From positions 1 to 45,827 of the forward strand of contig VFZU01000038.1 in assembly GCA_016870995.1 (NCBI GenBank): a stretch of 45,827 nt of DNA. The letters are read 5' to 3'. This document shows positions 8,129 to 17,100 of this stretch, piece by piece; position 1 is the stretch's first letter; every line of letters starts with the position of its first letter. Made by a program: the position numbers and the translations under genes. Source of the stretch: Acidobacteriota bacterium (lineage in GTDB: Bacteria; Acidobacteriota; Terriglobia; Bryobacterales; Bryobacteraceae). Under the pieces are notes generated by a model. The model did no database searches, had not been told where the DNA came from, and saw nothing but the letters and a program-made list of their open reading frames with translations.

Positions 8129-8836
8129 ATGCAAAGCTATGGCCTGAGCGATCCTGGACGTGTCAGGAAGAATAACGAAGACTTCCTGCTCGTAGACCGC
8201 ACGCAAAACCTCTATATCGTTGCCGATGGAATGGGTGGGGCCCAGGCGGGTGAAACAGCCGCGCGGCTTGCGGCGGAGACCGTTCTCGAAGTCATGGAGA
8301 AGCGTCCCAACCCACGGTTAAAGGATCTTGAGGAAGCGTTCATCGAAGCCAATGAACGCGTCAAACGCACCGCAGCGAACGACCTTTCCCTCGAGGGCAT
8401 GGGCACTACACTTGTAGGGCTCTTACACGCTGGGGAACTCATGCACATCGCAAGCGTGGGCGACAGCAGGATCTATTCGTACTACAACCAGGAACTCACT
8501 TCGCTGATGGAAGACCAAACCTGGGTGAACGAAGTCGGGCGGCGGCTGGGAATCGACGAAGATACCTTGAAGCGGCATCCAATGCGACATGTGCTTACCA
8601 TGGCGATTGGCGTCGGAAACCCTTTAAGGGTAAATACACGAACCATCTCCAATGTTCCGGGAATGCAACTACTGCTTTGCAGCGATGGTCTGCATGGAGT
8701 AGTTGGGGCCGAAGCGATTGCCAAAATCCTCGCGGCCGACGGCCAAGACTTACAAAGTAAAGCTCAGACTCTGGTTGAGGCAGCCCGCAACGCGGGCGGA
8801 CCAGATAACATTACGGTTCTGATCCTGCAGGTGTGA
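8129..8836 (+). CDS. PP2C-family Ser/Thr protein phosphatase, Stp/PrpC-like
   Basis: A 235-residue PPM/PP2C phosphatase. Motifs seen are SDPGRVRKNNEDF at the N-terminus, VADGMGGAQAGE with the metal-binding Asp, GTTLVGL, ASVGDSRIY, and the C-terminal GGPDNITVLIL with the last metal-binding Asp. These enzymes dephosphorylate Ser/Thr/Tyr targets of Hanks-type kinases in the cytoplasm using two Mn/Mg ions. ATG 8129 is preferred because it places the family's SDxGxVRxxNED motif at the usual distance from the N-terminus and fits the TATAAT at 8109; GTG 8120 is the alternative. The stop overlaps the GTG of thiD by four bases. Two kinases lie 15-21 kb downstream; a direct pairing is not shown. Confidence 0.93.
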   Translation: MQSYGLSDPGRVRKNNEDFLLVDRTQNLYIVADGMGGAQAGETAARLAAETVLEVMEKRPNPRLKDLEEAFIEANERVKRTAANDLSLEGMGTTLVGLLHAGELMHIASVGDSRIYSYYNQELTSLMEDQTWVNEVGRRLGIDEDTLKRHPMRHVLTMAIGVGNPLRVNTRTISNVPGMQLLLCSDGLHGVVGAEAIAKILAADGQDLQSKAQTLVEAARNAGGPDNITVLILQV

Positions 8837-9618
8837 CCCTTCCTGTTGCATTGACGATCGCCGGATCTGACCCGAGCGGCGGGGCAGGCATTCAGGCGGA
8901 CCTCAAGACATTTCATCAATTCCAGGTTTACGGTGAAGCGGTACTGACTCTACTCACGGTGCAGAACACGGTCGGAGTCGAGGCGGTTGAAACGCTAAGA
9001 CCCGAATTCGTCACCGCTCAATTGCTCGCTGTAATCGAGGACATTCCTCCTGCGGCAGCCAAGACCGGGGCACTGGGTAGCCCGGAGATGGTGGAGCGCA
9101 TTGCCTTTGAAGCTGCCGCTTTCACGTTTCCTCTCGTGGTAGACCCGGTGATGATCTCCAAGCACGGCGCGCCGCTGATGGCCAGCGAAGCCCGGCAAAA
9201 ACTAATCGAAGAGCTGGTGCCGGCCAGCGCCTTGCTCACCCCAAACCTTCACGAAGCTGCGGCGATCACGGGGCTTGCAGTCTCGACGCCAGGGCAGATG
9301 CGCGATGCGGCGCAGGCGATCCTCGATCTGGGCGCGGGAGCAGTGCTAGTCAAGGGAGGTCATCTCGAGGGTGCCGCCATGGATTTGCTCTATTGGCATG
9401 GCGGGGAGCTTGAGTTGACAGCCGAGCGCATTGACACGGTTCATACGCATGGCACCGGCTGCAGCTACTCGGCGGCGATCACTGCATTGCTTGCACGCGG
9501 AGAAGCACTTGAGTCAGCCGTAAAGAAGGCCAAGAAATGGATTCACAACGCAATCGCCTCGAACCCAGGCCTGGGTCGCGGCCAAGGTCCTGTGAATCAC
9601 TTCGCCAATCAGAGTTAA
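8833..9618 (+). CDS. thiD: Hydroxymethylpyrimidine/phosphomethylpyrimidine kinase
   Basis: This 261-residue ribokinase-fold enzyme phosphorylates HMP and HMP-P to the pyrimidine diphosphate used in thiamine synthesis. Features include the N-terminal AGSDPSGGAGIQADLK substrate loop, the central PVMISKHG segment, and the C-terminal anion-hole motif HTHGTGCSYSAA with active-site Cys210. Length is normal. The GTG start overlaps the phosphatase stop (GTGTGA), so translation is coupled to a signalling gene rather than to other thi genes. No TPP riboswitch was seen upstream. Degenerate copies of its 3' third follow downstream. Confidence 0.94.
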   Translation: MTLPVALTIAGSDPSGGAGIQADLKTFHQFQVYGEAVLTLLTVQNTVGVEAVETLRPEFVTAQLLAVIEDIPPAAAKTGALGSPEMVERIAFEAAAFTFPLVVDPVMISKHGAPLMASEARQKLIEELVPASALLTPNLHEAAAITGLAVSTPGQMRDAAQAILDLGAGAVLVKGGHLEGAAMDLLYWHGGELELTAERIDTVHTHGTGCSYSAAITALLARGEALESAVKKAKKWIHNAIASNPGLGRGQGPVNHFANQS

Positions 9619-10234
9619 TCGTTGGCGCGAACCTAAAATTGAATCGACTCCAACTCCGATCAGAGCGAGTGAGACCCTTTCGAGTGTGATGCCTTGGCCT
9701 TTCTGCATCCTTCTTGAGGAGAGCTTGAGTAGACGACGAACCGTATCGAGACAAATTGCGAAGGGTGAACCTCCTCCTGAGCTCGAGAACAATGCTCTCC
9801 CAGCTAGACTCTCCCGAATGTGCTGCATTGGCATGGCGAGGACCTCAATTCAGCGGCGGAGTTCGATCCGAAAGTTGCTTCTACGCTTTACACGACTATG
9901 GGACGCTAGCGATCTTCAACCTGAGCGTCACTATTCCAGCGCTAGCTAGGTCGAGTGCGCAGCACGAGTATGGCGAGGACTTCATTTCAGCGGCAGCGCC
10001 TGATCCTTGAGTCGCCCTCTACATTTACACGTTGGTGAGGCACTGGCGATCTGCGGTCTGGACATACCGAGATTGAGCATTGGGAAGATTCGAACGCGGG
10101 CAAGGACGGCAGCGCTGCTCGAGCGGAGAAGAGCTGTAAAGAGGGGCCTAAAACGAATTCACCGGGCGATTGCCTCGAACCCAGGTTTGGGTTGGGGGCA
10201 AGGCCCGGTGAATCACTTTGCTGATGAGGATTGA
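9619..10234 (+). pseudogene. Decayed partial copies of the thiD 3' end
   Basis: No intact gene lies in these 616 bases. The last part (about 10085-10234) clearly resembles the end of thiD: the frame ending at 10234 reads IASNPGLGWGQGPVNHFADED against IASNPGLGRGQGPVNHFANQS. Further upstream, ATTGGCATGGCG near 9827 and a related sequence near 9967 start two imperfect copies about 137 bp apart. In one frame the first reads LHWHGEDLNSAAEF, resembling LYWHGGELELTAER of ThiD residues 186-199. Both copies contain stops and indels. I read the region as tandem partial duplications of thiD in an advanced state of decay. The first 200 bases (9619-9820) show nothing recognisable. Confidence 0.6.
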
Positions 10235-13200
10235 TTAGAACGTCAGGCGCAGGCCAAGACGCAGGATACGGTCGCCGTTCGGTTCGCGGCCACCAGCGTT
10301 AGTGCCGGTGACTTCAAACACGCCGCCGGTAAACTGACCTGCAGCGTTGAGCACGCGGCCGTTAATACCGGACGAGGGGTTGGCGAACTTCGGAGTGTTG
10401 GTCCAGTTGAACAGTTCGGCGCGGAACTGGAGGTTCATCTTCTCCTTGACGGCGAAGGAACGGAACACACCCAAGTCGGTGTTGAAGAAGCTGGGTCCGC
10501 GCAGGCTGTTGAAGCCGGCGTTACCGAAGCGGGGTTCGAGGACGCGCTCGAAGGCGAAGGGATCAAAGTACGGCGTGCCGCGGCCGATGCCGCCGAGCTT
10601 TTGCACGGTGGGCTTGACCTGGTCGGCGCGCTGCGTGCTGCCAGGCAGACGCAAGCTGCCACCGTCGGAGGTGACGCGGACCGGAGTGCCGGTCATGAAG
10701 CTGGTGAGCGTGTTGATCTGCCAACCGCCCGCCACCGCGTTGAAGGCTTTGCTGCCGGAGAAGCGCTTGTTCTTGCCGAAGGGCAACTCGTAGGCAGCGG
10801 TGAACTGAACGTTGTGAGTGCGATCAAAGTTGAGCGGCACGTAGTTCAAGCTCGTGTAGTTGAGAGCAGGAACGAGCGGGCCACCGTTGTTGTCTTCGTT
10901 GCAGCACCAACCCATGGCCTTCGACCAGGTGTAGGCGACGTTCGCCTGCAGGCCATTCGAGTAGCGCTTGGTGAGCGTAGCCTGCATCGAGTGGTAGTTG
11001 TTGTCGCCCATCGGTCCGATGAGGCTAGTTTCGACAGCGCGGCCGAAGCGAGGGAACAGGGGCTGACCGGCTTGGTCGGCGCCAATCACCTGGCCGGCGT
11101 TACGGTTCAAGCGGCCGGAGACGCGAACTGCGCGGCTGGCAACATAACCGACCTGCGTCGACCAGTTGTTGCCAAGGTCGCGCTGGACGGTGAGATTGTA
11201 GTTCAGAATGTAGCTGCGTTTGAAGTTCTCGCCGGTCGTGTTGACGGCGTAGTTTGCAGGAATGGTGATGCGGCCATTGTTGTTGATGACCGGCTCCGGC
11301 AGTGTCGGCAAGCCCTGTGTGAAAGTGGTAGCCCAACCGAGCGCGGGAGGCGCGAGGTTGAAGGCAGCCAGGATCGGGTAGTTCGTGCGCAGGGGGCGTG
11401 CGAGGTTCCAAGGATCCCAGTTGAGGCCGAAGCCGGTGCGGATGACGGTCTTCTCGTTCAAGCGGTAGGCAATACCGAGGCGGGGCGACAAGAGGAGCTT
11501 GGCAACGCTCGTGCCGCAATTGCGAGGAGTACCACCGAGGCCGCAAGCGATCATTTCGTTGGTGGCGAAATCATAGCGCTCCATGCCGCGGTCGCCTTCG
11601 CGCCAAGGCATCGGGAAGCTCTCCATACGAGTGCCGTAGGACAGCGTCAGCTTACGGTTGACCTGCCATTGGTCACGAATGTAGAAGCTGTACATAGTGG
11701 TCTTGGTGCGGTAGATATCCGGTACCTGCAGGATGCGGCCACCGCCATCGACGAGACCGAGCAGGTAAGTGCCCATGGAGTTGAAGTTGTTGCCTGCGGC
11801 GACGTTGCCGTTGTCAAGGCGCAACTGTGTTGGGCCCTGACCAAAATTGAGACGGCCTGCTGCGCCACCAGCTGCACCGGCAAATTCCGGCTGGGTGTGG
11901 TTCAACTGCAAGTGGTAGATGTCCATGCCGAAGCGGATGTTGTGGTTTCCCTTGAGCCAATTGGCATTGGCAACGTACTGGAATTGCGGGTCGGTGCGGT
12001 AGTAGGGCATGTAGTTTTCGGTAGAACCGAAGGCAGAGAAGCCACCGATGCCGAAGCCAGGGAAGCCGGATTCGAAGAAGCGTGTGCCGTTCGTGCCGGG
12101 GATACGCAGTTCGTCACGGCCGCGATTTGGGCCGAGGCCAGGCTGTTCGATGTTGGTGTCCATCAGGGTGTAGCCGAAGTAGGCGTCGACAATGAAGGTC
12201 GGCTTCACAGTGTAGGTAGTGGCGAGAGTACCGCTCCAGGTGCTACCGAAGCCCTTGCCGGGGTTGCCGAAGGCGATCGGACCGCCGCCGATTTCACCGA
12301 AGGCGGTGGGAGCGGTGAGGTCGAAGTCGAGCCAGCTCAAGCGGGCAAAAGCAGTCCATCGGTCGGAGATGTTGTAGTTGAACTTCGAGTCGATCGTGCG
12401 GCGGTCGAAGGCAGCCTGGCCGAGGGCGAAGTAGTTGTTGTTCGGAATGCCGTTCGGGGCCGGGTTGTTCTCCTGAGGCAGGCGCTGCATCAGAAGAGCA
12501 GCAGTGGGGTGAATACGCGAGGCCGGGATGATGTTGCCAGCGAAGGGCTGACGGCCTGTGCCGTTAGCGGCACCAGTGGCCGGGTCGTAAACAGGCAGGT
12601 TCGATGTGGAGAGGTTACCCGTGCGCATGATGGCGGTCGGAACTGTCTGCAGGGAGCCGGCGAAGCGGCGGTCCTTTGAGTCTTCCCAGCTACCGAAGTA
12701 GAAGAGCTTGTTCTTGATGATGGCGCCACCGAGGCGGCCACCGTACTGGTTCGAGACGTACTTCGGATTCTGCTGGTTGGCAGGCAAGAAGAAGTTGCGG
12801 GCTTGCGACCAGTTGCCTTGATGGTAGTGGAACAAGGCACCGGAGGTCACGTTTGAACCGGAGCGGACGCTCAGGTTGACCGATGCGCCACCGGCGAGAC
12901 CTTGCTCGGCGTCGAAGGTGTTGGTGACGATGTTGACGGTCTCGATCGATTCGAGAGCGGGGACGTAGCTCGAAATGTGCGGCAGCCAGATGTTCGTGGC
13001 GCTGGCACCATCGATACGGGTGTTGTTCGAAGCCGTGTTGTTACCGTTGGTCTGCCACTGCATCGAGCGCGACGGGTTCGAAGGAACCGAGTGCGGCGTG
13101 GTGGGCGGTGAGATGCCGGGCAGCGTGACGAAGAGGGACTGGTAGTTGCGGCCATTGGCGACAGGCAACTCGGTGAGGGTCTTCGAGGTGATTTCGGCGC

Positions 13201-13615
13201 GGACTTCGGAACGATCGGTTTGCAGGATCGCGGCATTCGCTTCGATCGTGACCGATTCACTCACTTGGCCGACGGTCAGCTTCAGGTCAACACGGGTCAC
13301 GGTGTTGGCAGTGATCTCAACTCTTTCCTGGCGGGCGGTGCGGAAGCCGTCTTTCTTGATTTCAACTTCGTACAAACCACCTTGAATTGTGGGAATGCTG
13401 TAGGAGCCTTCAGAGTTGGTCGTAGAGGTTCTGGTGGTGCCAGTCTCTTTGCTCTTGACCGTGACGGTGGCTCCGGGGATCAAGGCGTTTGAAGCATCGG
13501 TGACGGTTCCGACGACTGAACCGTAGAGGACTTGAGCGGTGCTAGGCGAGGCCGTTAACAAGAAGGCCAAAGCAAGCCCTGCTACTTGGAAAAAGGGAAG
13601 CTTTTTTATTGACAT
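10235..13615 (-). CDS. TonB-dependent receptor, Oar-like, with carboxypeptidase-regulatory domain
   Basis: A 1126-residue outer-membrane receptor. The start at 13615 gives a clean signal peptide (MSIKKLPFFQVAGLALAFLL) with AAAGGAA upstream; the longer frame adds a non-signal extension. After the signal comes a beta-sandwich domain (GSVVGTVTDASNALIPGATV ... EGSYSIPTIQGGLYEVEIKKDGF), then a plug domain with the LPVANGRNYQSL and RIDGASATNIW segments, and a large barrel ending in LGLRLTF with terminal Phe. Such receptors import large or scarce substrates, or act in adhesion, using TonB energy; the substrate is unknown. It follows the glycosyltransferase gene by 37 bp on the same strand. The decayed thiD copies lie directly behind its stop codon. 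Confidence 0.93.
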   Translation of the reverse strand: MSIKKLPFFQVAGLALAFLLTASPSTAQVLYGSVVGTVTDASNALIPGATVTVKSKETGTTRTSTTNSEGSYSIPTIQGGLYEVEIKKDGFRTARQERVEITANTVTRVDLKLTVGQVSESVTIEANAAILQTDRSEVRAEITSKTLTELPVANGRNYQSLFVTLPGISPPTTPHSVPSNPSRSMQWQTNGNNTASNNTRIDGASATNIWLPHISSYVPALESIETVNIVTNTFDAEQGLAGGASVNLSVRSGSNVTSGALFHYHQGNWSQARNFFLPANQQNPKYVSNQYGGRLGGAIIKNKLFYFGSWEDSKDRRFAGSLQTVPTAIMRTGNLSTSNLPVYDPATGAANGTGRQPFAGNIIPASRIHPTAALLMQRLPQENNPAPNGIPNNNYFALGQAAFDRRTIDSKFNYNISDRWTAFARLSWLDFDLTAPTAFGEIGGGPIAFGNPGKGFGSTWSGTLATTYTVKPTFIVDAYFGYTLMDTNIEQPGLGPNRGRDELRIPGTNGTRFFESGFPGFGIGGFSAFGSTENYMPYYRTDPQFQYVANANWLKGNHNIRFGMDIYHLQLNHTQPEFAGAAGGAAGRLNFGQGPTQLRLDNGNVAAGNNFNSMGTYLLGLVDGGGRILQVPDIYRTKTTMYSFYIRDQWQVNRKLTLSYGTRMESFPMPWREGDRGMERYDFATNEMIACGLGGTPRNCGTSVAKLLLSPRLGIAYRLNEKTVIRTGFGLNWDPWNLARPLRTNYPILAAFNLAPPALGWATTFTQGLPTLPEPVINNNGRITIPANYAVNTTGENFKRSYILNYNLTVQRDLGNNWSTQVGYVASRAVRVSGRLNRNAGQVIGADQAGQPLFPRFGRAVETSLIGPMGDNNYHSMQATLTKRYSNGLQANVAYTWSKAMGWCCNEDNNGGPLVPALNYTSLNYVPLNFDRTHNVQFTAAYELPFGKNKRFSGSKAFNAVAGGWQINTLTSFMTGTPVRVTSDGGSLRLPGSTQRADQVKPTVQKLGGIGRGTPYFDPFAFERVLEPRFGNAGFNSLRGPSFFNTDLGVFRSFAVKEKMNLQFRAELFNWTNTPKFANPSSGINGRVLNAAGQFTGGVFEVTGTNAGGREPNGDRILRLGLRLTF

Positions 13616-13652
13616 GAAATTCCTTTGAAAGTCAACTTCACAAACCAATCTA

Positions 13653-15065
13653 TCACAACTTGACTTCATATTGAAATCGGTTGGGCCTTGGACCTTCTTT
13701 AAGCGCGCGGGATCGAAGCCATACTTTATAGTCGATTTTGATCTCGTGGGGTACTTGAATGGCCAGGGTTTGCCAGACTCCTGGAGACAGGATGAAGTCG
13801 CGCTGGGGGCTGGAGAGAATCAGCGCCTTGAGTGCTTCTAGGTCTTTGGCAAGAACGACATCCACCTTGGCATCGGGAGCTTCGAGGAAGGCGGGGACAG
13901 ACTTTGCGATCCCGAGACGCTCGAAGTCCAGAGGACCGTTGGGCGGAAGGTGCTCCATCATGAAGACGTAGCGGACCGTGGCACCAGGGAAGAGGGTGGT
14001 GCGGAGTTGGTCGTCGGGGTCGAGGTGGAGGACTTCCCTTCCCGCGAATTGATTCGAGATTGGCATCTGGGGTTGCGGGGCGGGCCAGGCGAGCAGGGCG
14101 ACGAGAGCGAGCGGAGCATAGATGGGCGCGATCCAACCTCGATGGCAAAGGAGCAATGCCGGGGCAAAGGGTACAAGGTAGGTTGTGTTGCGGTAGCTGT
14201 AAGCAGCGATCGATGCCAGAAGCACGCCGGACCACATCAACCAAGTTGAGTTAAAGCGCCTCGCTGTGAGGGGAAGAGCCAGAGGGGCCACCCAGGCGAG
14301 GCGAGGGAGGTAGTAGCTGAACCAGCTTTCGGCACTGGCTTGGACCGGGGCGTTGAAGGCATAGCCGAGGAGTTCGACCCCGAGGTACTCCGCAAGGAAC
14401 CAATCGTGATTGGCCCAAAGCTGGTAGAGGTGCCAGGGGAGAACAACGGCAAGCAGGATGGCGGCGGACTCGAGGGTGGTGCGCCAGTTGGGACGTTTGG
14501 TGAAGAACAGGGCCAGAGGGAGAATGCCGGCGAACCACTTGGTCATGATGGCGAGGCCAGTGAAGAAGGCCGAAGCGCGCGGAGGCGCGGCCACGGCGAG
14601 GAGAAAGAAAAGGATGAGAAGGTCATCCATCAGAACCAAGCCGGCGCGGTTGCGCCACATTGGGTTTGCGGCAAGCAGGAGCCAGCCGATGGGGCCTGTG
14701 GCTGTATAGACGATAGTAAGTGCGCCAGCGGCGGCCAGGATGCTGGGCAGGCGGAGGCTGCCAGTGAGCTGAAAGCTGACAGCACTGAGCCACTGCATGA
14801 GCGGGGGCTTGACGAGAAGTGGACGGCCGAGAAACTGTGGTGTGAGCCAGTCTTCTCCGTTAGCCATGCGGAGGATGCCAGGGGCGTAGAGGGCTTCGTC
14901 CTGGGAGGGGGTGGCAAGAATCGGGTCGAGAGGTGTGGTCGCGATCGGGTTGCCGGGCGGTACGAAGGTGGAGACCAAAAAGACGGCGAGGAGAGTAAGC
15001 GGCTTAGTTGCCCAGGGGACGGGCGTAAACGATTTCGCCAGATTCACGCTCTGGAAGGGTAACAT
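13653..15065 (-). CDS. GT-C fold glycosyltransferase, ArnT/PMT-like (GT39-type)
   Basis: This 470-residue polytopic membrane protein has about ten hydrophobic segments and the first-loop acidic motif PSQDEALYAPGIL, where the Asp-Glu pair is the catalytic signature of polyprenyl-phosphate sugar transferases such as ArnT and protein O-mannosyltransferases. A soluble C-terminal domain follows (from about residue 340). It would move a sugar from a lipid carrier to a lipid or protein on the periplasmic side; donor and acceptor are unknown. The ATG at 15065 overlaps the GH36-like gene by 62 bp; an in-frame GTG 18 bases later is an alternative start. The co-directional hydrolase upstream suggests a carbohydrate theme, but no shared pathway can be shown. 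Confidence 0.82.
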   Translation of the reverse strand: MLPFQSVNLAKSFTPVPWATKPLTLLAVFLVSTFVPPGNPIATTPLDPILATPSQDEALYAPGILRMANGEDWLTPQFLGRPLLVKPPLMQWLSAVSFQLTGSLRLPSILAAAGALTIVYTATGPIGWLLLAANPMWRNRAGLVLMDDLLILFFLLAVAAPPRASAFFTGLAIMTKWFAGILPLALFFTKRPNWRTTLESAAILLAVVLPWHLYQLWANHDWFLAEYLGVELLGYAFNAPVQASAESWFSYYLPRLAWVAPLALPLTARRFNSTWLMWSGVLLASIAAYSYRNTTYLVPFAPALLLCHRGWIAPIYAPLALVALLAWPAPQPQMPISNQFAGREVLHLDPDDQLRTTLFPGATVRYVFMMEHLPPNGPLDFERLGIAKSVPAFLEAPDAKVDVVLAKDLEALKALILSSPQRDFILSPGVWQTLAIQVPHEIKIDYKVWLRSRALKEGPRPNRFQYEVKL

Positions 15066-17100
15066 TAACGCCGGAACGCATCAATTGATCGCCAGTCATG
15101 GTGAGGACGCGGCGGTCATCGGCAAAGGACACACGATAGGTGTTGCCGGGTCTCAGATCTCGAAAACGCAGGTTGAAACTGCTCGATGCGGTGGCATCTC
15201 TTGTGACTATGGCAATGGCTTCATCGAGAGCGGGGTTGTAGCTCTGAATGGCGTCGGTGCGGCCGACAGCGGGACGGGCTGTGAGATGAAGGACTTTGCC
15301 ATTGGTGATCGACTTTCGGATCTGCTTGAAGGTCTCAATCTCGGAGGCAAGGTAATCGAGCTCTTCCGGTTTAAGCTCCGTGAGACGGTTCATCAAGATC
15401 CAGGGTCCACCGAACATGAAGCTGCGGGTGTTGTAACCGGTCATCTCCGTGTGAGGCATGTAGCGGTCGGTGTAGCGAGGCGGGAAAGGGTAGCTCGCTC
15501 CAAAGAGGCCTTGACGGGAGCCGAGAGAGCCACTGGCGTCATTGGTGATGGAGGTGACGTAGTTGCGGACCATCGAGAAGGTCATCATGTTGCCACCGTT
15601 GGCGCAGTTTTCCCAAACCACGTGAGGGGTCTGGGCTTGAATCTCGCGAAGGATGCGATTGAGGCCTTCGTCACCAGAATAGTTCCAATCGCGGGGATCA
15701 TAGCTGAGGTTGGCATTGGTGCATTGCTTCACCATCGTCTGGCCATCCTGCAGGATCCAATCAACGTTGTAATTGCGGATGATCTTGACGCCTTGCTGGA
15801 TCACCCAATCCTGAACCGGCTTGTGGCCAAGAGCCAGAGAGGCAGCACCGTGATAGTTGTAACTGGTCGAGCAAGCCCAATCGGGGTGGTCGCGAAGGAC
15901 TTTCGAATCAGCCATGGCCTCGCTGATGACATAGTGGAGGCCGAACTTCATGCCTTTGGCGTGGACATAGTCAGAGAAAGCTCGGAGGCCGGAGGGGAAC
16001 TTGGCGGGATCTTCTTCCCAATCTCCCATGCGCTTGGCCCAGCCGAGGTCGACGATGAAGAGCTCGACACCACGGGCGGCGGCGAGGTCGGCTTCACGGC
16101 GCAGCTTCTCTTCGGTAATGTCCTTTTCATAGCCCCAACTATCCCATGCGATGTAGGGGAAGTTCTTGTCGGGAACCTGTGGGGCGAGGGCAGCATCGGC
16201 AAAGCGTTGGGTGCGGTAACCGGCTTCATCCCAATCCCCGATGAAGATACCGACGAAGGAAGCAGGGGCTTCATAGGTGTCGTTCGGAGTGACGGGGTGC
16301 ATGAGGCTATTGACGCGGACGCTCATGTCGAGAGTGTCGTTGGTGCGCTGGATGGTGGCATCGGCGCGGCCGTCAAATTCCCAGCCGGCGAAAAGGCCGA
16401 CGTTGTCTGGCTTGGCGATGGCGACCCAGGTGCACTGGAAGCCACCGGCGCCAGTTTGCAGCGTGACGCGTTGAGTGGTGTTACTCAGCGTTGTGGTGAG
16501 CGGCTCGAAATTGCGTCCGCCAGCGAGGACGCTCCATTGATTGACACGGAAGACGCGATAATCGACATCCTCAAGCTTCGGAGCGTAGGGCAGGATATCG
16601 TTGGCGCGGAAGAAGACGCGATTTCCGCGGAGGTTCTTTACCCTCAACTAATGATGGAGAACCGGGTGGCCGGGATGAATCTCGAAGCGGAGGACGAACT
16701 CGAACTGATCGGCGGGGTCGTGGAAGACCAGAGCAAGGCCCTTGCCTCCGTTTTTGACCGGGAAGGGCTGTTGATTCAGAAAGCGCAGAGGACTGCGAGC
16801 GTTGAATGTTGTGTTGTCGATGCGAACATCGATGGGGCTGCTGGGTTCGGCAGGGGAAGCCTCCCAGAGCGTGTAGCCGGAGGAATCCGCGAGGTCGACC
16901 CAGCGAAAAGTGGAATCGGCATCCATGCGGAAGCGAGCGCGGAACTGGTCGTTCCCCATGGACCAGCCGGAATCCTGGCTGAAGCGGAAGTAGACGGAAT
17001 CTTCAACCTGAGTATGCAGTGATGACAGCGCACCAAAGAGTAACAGCCCCGTCAGAAGACGGATGCTAGTACTTGGCGACGCTGGGATCGACTTTATCAC
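15004..17100 (-). pseudogene. GH36-like alpha-galactosidase split by an in-frame TAG
   Basis: Two consecutive frames read as one protein of about 697 residues. The first (17100-16648) has a signal peptide (SIRLLTGLLLFGALSSLHTQ) and an N-terminal beta-sandwich ending in FEIHPGHPVLHH. Then comes TAG at 16650-16648, and the same frame continues LRVKNLRGNRVFF through the catalytic barrel. In the second part, WILQDGQ (residue 301 from 16647) holds the likely nucleophile Asp, VWENCANGGNMM follows, and ITNDAS carries the probable acid/base Asp. The architecture fits secreted GH36-like enzymes that remove alpha-linked galactose. TAG probably replaces a Trp codon (TGG). It could be a recent nonsense mutation, a readthrough case or a sequencing error; the second half alone could start at TTG 16647 but would lack a signal peptide. 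Confidence 0.82.

Noticed and set aside
8065-8833. TPP riboswitch for thiD
   Set aside because: thiD overlaps the phosphatase gene, and no thi-box-like structure was seen upstream of either gene.
10601-12679. Long plus-strand frame of 692 codons
   Set aside because: It is antisense to the TonB-dependent receptor, is rich in Ala/Val/Gly/Arg without domains, and arises from GC-rich third positions.
14911-17022. Long plus-strand frame of 703 codons
   Set aside because: Antisense to the GH36-like gene and part of the glycosyltransferase gene; low-complexity composition, no motifs or signal.
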